DNA of 7,182 bases, from NCBI GenBank assembly GCA_028287035.1, contig JAQBQL010000022.1, forward strand, positions 1-7,182. Direction: 5' to 3'. A program made the position numbers and the translations under genes. Below are positions 5,518 to 7,182 of the stretch, piece after piece. Under the pieces are notes generated by a model. It was not told the DNA's origin, did not search any database, and saw nothing but the letters and a program-made list of their open reading frames with translations. This DNA is from Labilithrix sp. Lineage in GTDB: Bacteria; Myxococcota; Polyangia; Polyangiales; Polyangiaceae. Within the stretch, counting starts at the first letter, position 1. Every line of letters starts with the position of its first letter.

Positions 5518-7182
5518 TCAGCCGACGATGAGGTTCAGGATCCGGCCCTTCACGTAGATGACCTTCTTGAGGCTCTTGCCGGCGGTCCACTGCTGGACCT
5601 TGGGATCGGCGAGGGCGGCCGCCTTCGCGTCCTCCTCGCCGGCGTCGACCGCGAGCTGGATGCTCGCGCGCGCCTTGCCGTTCACCTGCACGCCGATCTC
5701 GATGACGTCGTCCTTCACGAGCGCCGCGTCGAACACCGGCCACGGCTCGTAGGCGAGCGACGCGGTCGCCCCGAGGCGGCTCCACAGCTCCTCGCCGACG
5801 TGGGGAGCGAACGGCGAGACCAGCAGCGCGAGCTGCCGCGCCGATTCGCGCGGCGTCGCCGGGAGCGCGCCGAGCTGCTTGACGAAGATCATCATGGCGC
5901 TGATCGCGGTGTTGAACCGCATGGCCTCGATGTCCTCGGTCACCTTCTTGATGGTCTTGTGGGCGGCGCGCCGGACGTCGGCCGAGGGCTCCTCGTCCGA
6001 GACGTTGGTGCAGACGTTCCACACGCGCTCGAGGAAGCGGCGGACGCCCTCGATGGCGCTCGTCTGCCACGGCTTCACCGCCTCGAGCGGGCCCATGAAC
6101 ATCTCGTAGAGGCGGAGGCTGTCGGCGCCGTGCGTCTGGACGATGTCGTCCGGATTCACGACGTTGCCGCGCGACTTCGACATCTTCTCGGCGACCATCA
6201 CGACCTCGACGCCGAGGGTCTTGTGGAACGTCTTGTTGTCGCGGAGCTCGACCTCGGGCTCCTGCGCCCACCGTTCGTTCACGAGCTCGTTCGTCTCGGC
6301 GAGCCGCATCTCGGGCGGGTCCATGCTGCGCGTGACCTTCGCGGTGCCGGGCACGAGGCGCGCGGCGGCGCCGTCCGCGGGGATGGTCTCGAAGAATCGG
6401 TACGAGGTGCCGAGGATGAGCCCCTGGTGGACGAGCTTCCGGAACGGCTCCTCGCCCTTCACGAGGCCGAGATCGTAGAGCACCTTGTGCCAGAAGCGCG
6501 CGTAGAGGAGGTGGAGCACCGCGTGCTCCGAGCCGCCGACGTAGAGGTCGACCGGCATCCACGCGTCGTAGTCCTCGGAGGTCCAGGCGACCGCGTCGTT
6601 CGTGGGATCGAGGTAGCGCAGGTAGTACCAGCACGAGCCCGCCCACTGCGGCATCGTGTTGGTCTCGCGCGCGAACCACTTTCCGTCACGCTGGAAGAAG
6701 CGCCAGTCCACCGCGCGGGCGAGCGGGCCCGCGGGATCGGTGCCGGGCTTGAAGTCCGCGAGGTCGGGGAGCAGGAGCGGCAGCTCGCTCACGTCGACCG
6801 CGATCGGCTGCTCGTAGTGGATCGTGAACTCGGCGCCGGGGGCGCGCGGATCGCCCGCGCAGTCGACCGGGAAGTAGATCGGGATCGGCTCGCCCCAGTA
6901 GCGCTGCCGCGAGAACACCCAGTCGCGCAGCTTGTACTGCACCTTGCGGGTGCCGAGCTGCTGCGACTCGAGGTGATCGATCATCGCCGCCTTGGCCTCG
7001 GCGGTCTTCTTGCCGTCGAGGAAGCGCGAGCGGACCGCGACGCCCTCCTCGGTCGCGGCTTCGGTCCACGTCATCGCGTCCTCGAGCGTGCCGCTGTTGC
7101 TCACCACCTGCACGATGGGCAGGCCGAACTGCTTGGCGAACTCGAAGTCGCGCTCGTCGTGCGCCGGCACGCTCATGATCGC
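5518..7182 (-). CDS. leuS: Leucyl-tRNA synthetase (5' part outside window)
   Basis: LeuRS charges tRNA-Leu with leucine in the cytoplasm and removes mischarged residues through its CP1 editing domain. The fragment has 554 residues and a TGA stop; a full bacterial enzyme has roughly 800-900. It opens inside the editing domain at AIMSVPAHDERDFEFA (fragment 1-16), with the conserved HDxRD aspartate. Then come DWVFSRQRYWGEPIPIYF (87-104), TNTMPQWAGSCWYYLRYLD (174-192) and YVGGSEHAVLHLLYARFWH (214-232). An insert of about 65 residues (264-328), where the leucine-specific domain sits in many bacterial LeuRS, leads to the catalytic KMSKS loop at 333-337 (bases 6172-6186). DSLRLYEMFMGPLEAVKPW, the anticodon-binding helical domain and the C-terminal ending VIYVKGRILNLIVG follow. 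An internal ATG at 7176 is not the start: the frame stays open to the window edge and homology begins upstream. It is the first visible gene of the minus-strand block. Confidence 0.97.
   Translation of the reverse strand, partial: AIMSVPAHDERDFEFAKQFGLPIVQVVSNSGTLEDAMTWTEAATEEGVAVRSRFLDGKKTAEAKAAMIDHLESQQLGTRKVQYKLRDWVFSRQRYWGEPIPIYFPVDCAGDPRAPGAEFTIHYEQPIAVDVSELPLLLPDLADFKPGTDPAGPLARAVDWRFFQRDGKWFARETNTMPQWAGSCWYYLRYLDPTNDAVAWTSEDYDAWMPVDLYVGGSEHAVLHLLYARFWHKVLYDLGLVKGEEPFRKLVHQGLILGTSYRFFETIPADGAAARLVPGTAKVTRSMDPPEMRLAETNELVNERWAQEPEVELRDNKTFHKTLGVEVVMVAEKMSKSRGNVVNPDDIVQTHGADSLRLYEMFMGPLEAVKPWQTSAIEGVRRFLERVWNVCTNVSDEEPSADVRRAAHKTIKKVTEDIEAMRFNTAISAMMIFVKQLGALPATPRESARQLALLVSPFAPHVGEELWSRLGATASLAYEPWPVFDAALVKDDVIEIGVQVNGKARASIQLAVDAGEEDAKAAALADPKVQQWTAGKSLKKVIYVKGRILNLIVG

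Noticed and set aside
2966..5557. Long plus-strand open frames (2966-4219 and 4292-5557) opposite the minus-strand genes.
   Set aside because: They are Arg/Ala/Gly-rich, lack motifs, and lie antisense to genes with clear family features; high-GC DNA produces such frames routinely.
4022..6679. An 885-codon open frame on the minus strand that would join a leuS-overlapping segment to the heme-copper protein.
   Set aside because: The upstream part is an Arg/Ala-rich shadow of leuS in another frame, with no recognisable motifs. The real protein starts at 5431 with a Shine-Dalgarno, signal peptide and lipobox.

Overview
The window reads as a gene-dense chromosomal segment from a high-GC Gram-negative bacterium, most likely a myxobacterium (Myxococcota, Polyangia/Sorangiineae-like). 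The reasons are the strong G/C bias at third codon positions, GTG starts, a Pin1-like parvulin, three proteins with lipoprotein signals (two with Gly/Ser- or Asp/Ser-rich linkers, one also Cys-rich), and a heme/copper monooxygenase-type lipoprotein of a kind familiar from this group. The taxonomic call is inference. No RNA gene, insertion sequence, CRISPR array, phage gene or long repeat was seen.

Layout. Plus strand, 1-2763: the 3' end of a parvulin-type peptidyl-prolyl isomerase gene (1-420), then lnt, apolipoprotein N-acyltransferase (417-2102), whose GTG start overlaps the isomerase stop codon. After a 133-base gap with inverted repeats comes a Cys-rich secreted lipoprotein (2236-2763) with a strong Shine-Dalgarno. 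A GC-rich hairpin with a T-rich tail (2786-2825) closes the plus-strand block. Minus strand, 7182 down to 2825: leuS, the C-terminal two thirds of leucyl-tRNA synthetase (5518-7182, cut by the window edge); a 469-residue lipoprotein joining a c-type heme domain to a complete PHM-like two-copper domain (4022-5431); a small LptE-like lipoprotein (3513-4055) overlapping the previous gene by 34 bases; and a DUF72/YecE-family protein (2825-3475). The two blocks converge on the terminator.

Functionally the window is dominated by the cell envelope: Lnt completes acylation of lipoproteins, three other genes encode likely lipoproteins, and the parvulin may act on envelope proteins. leuS followed by lptE is a classical gene order in proteobacteria (leuS-lptE-holA in E. 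coli). Here the order is kept, but the heme-copper protein sits between them and a DUF72 gene occupies the next place. The most unusual item is that heme-copper lipoprotein. All six copper ligands of the peptidylglycine monooxygenase fold can be located in it, with a CxxCH heme module fused in front that could act as a built-in electron donor.
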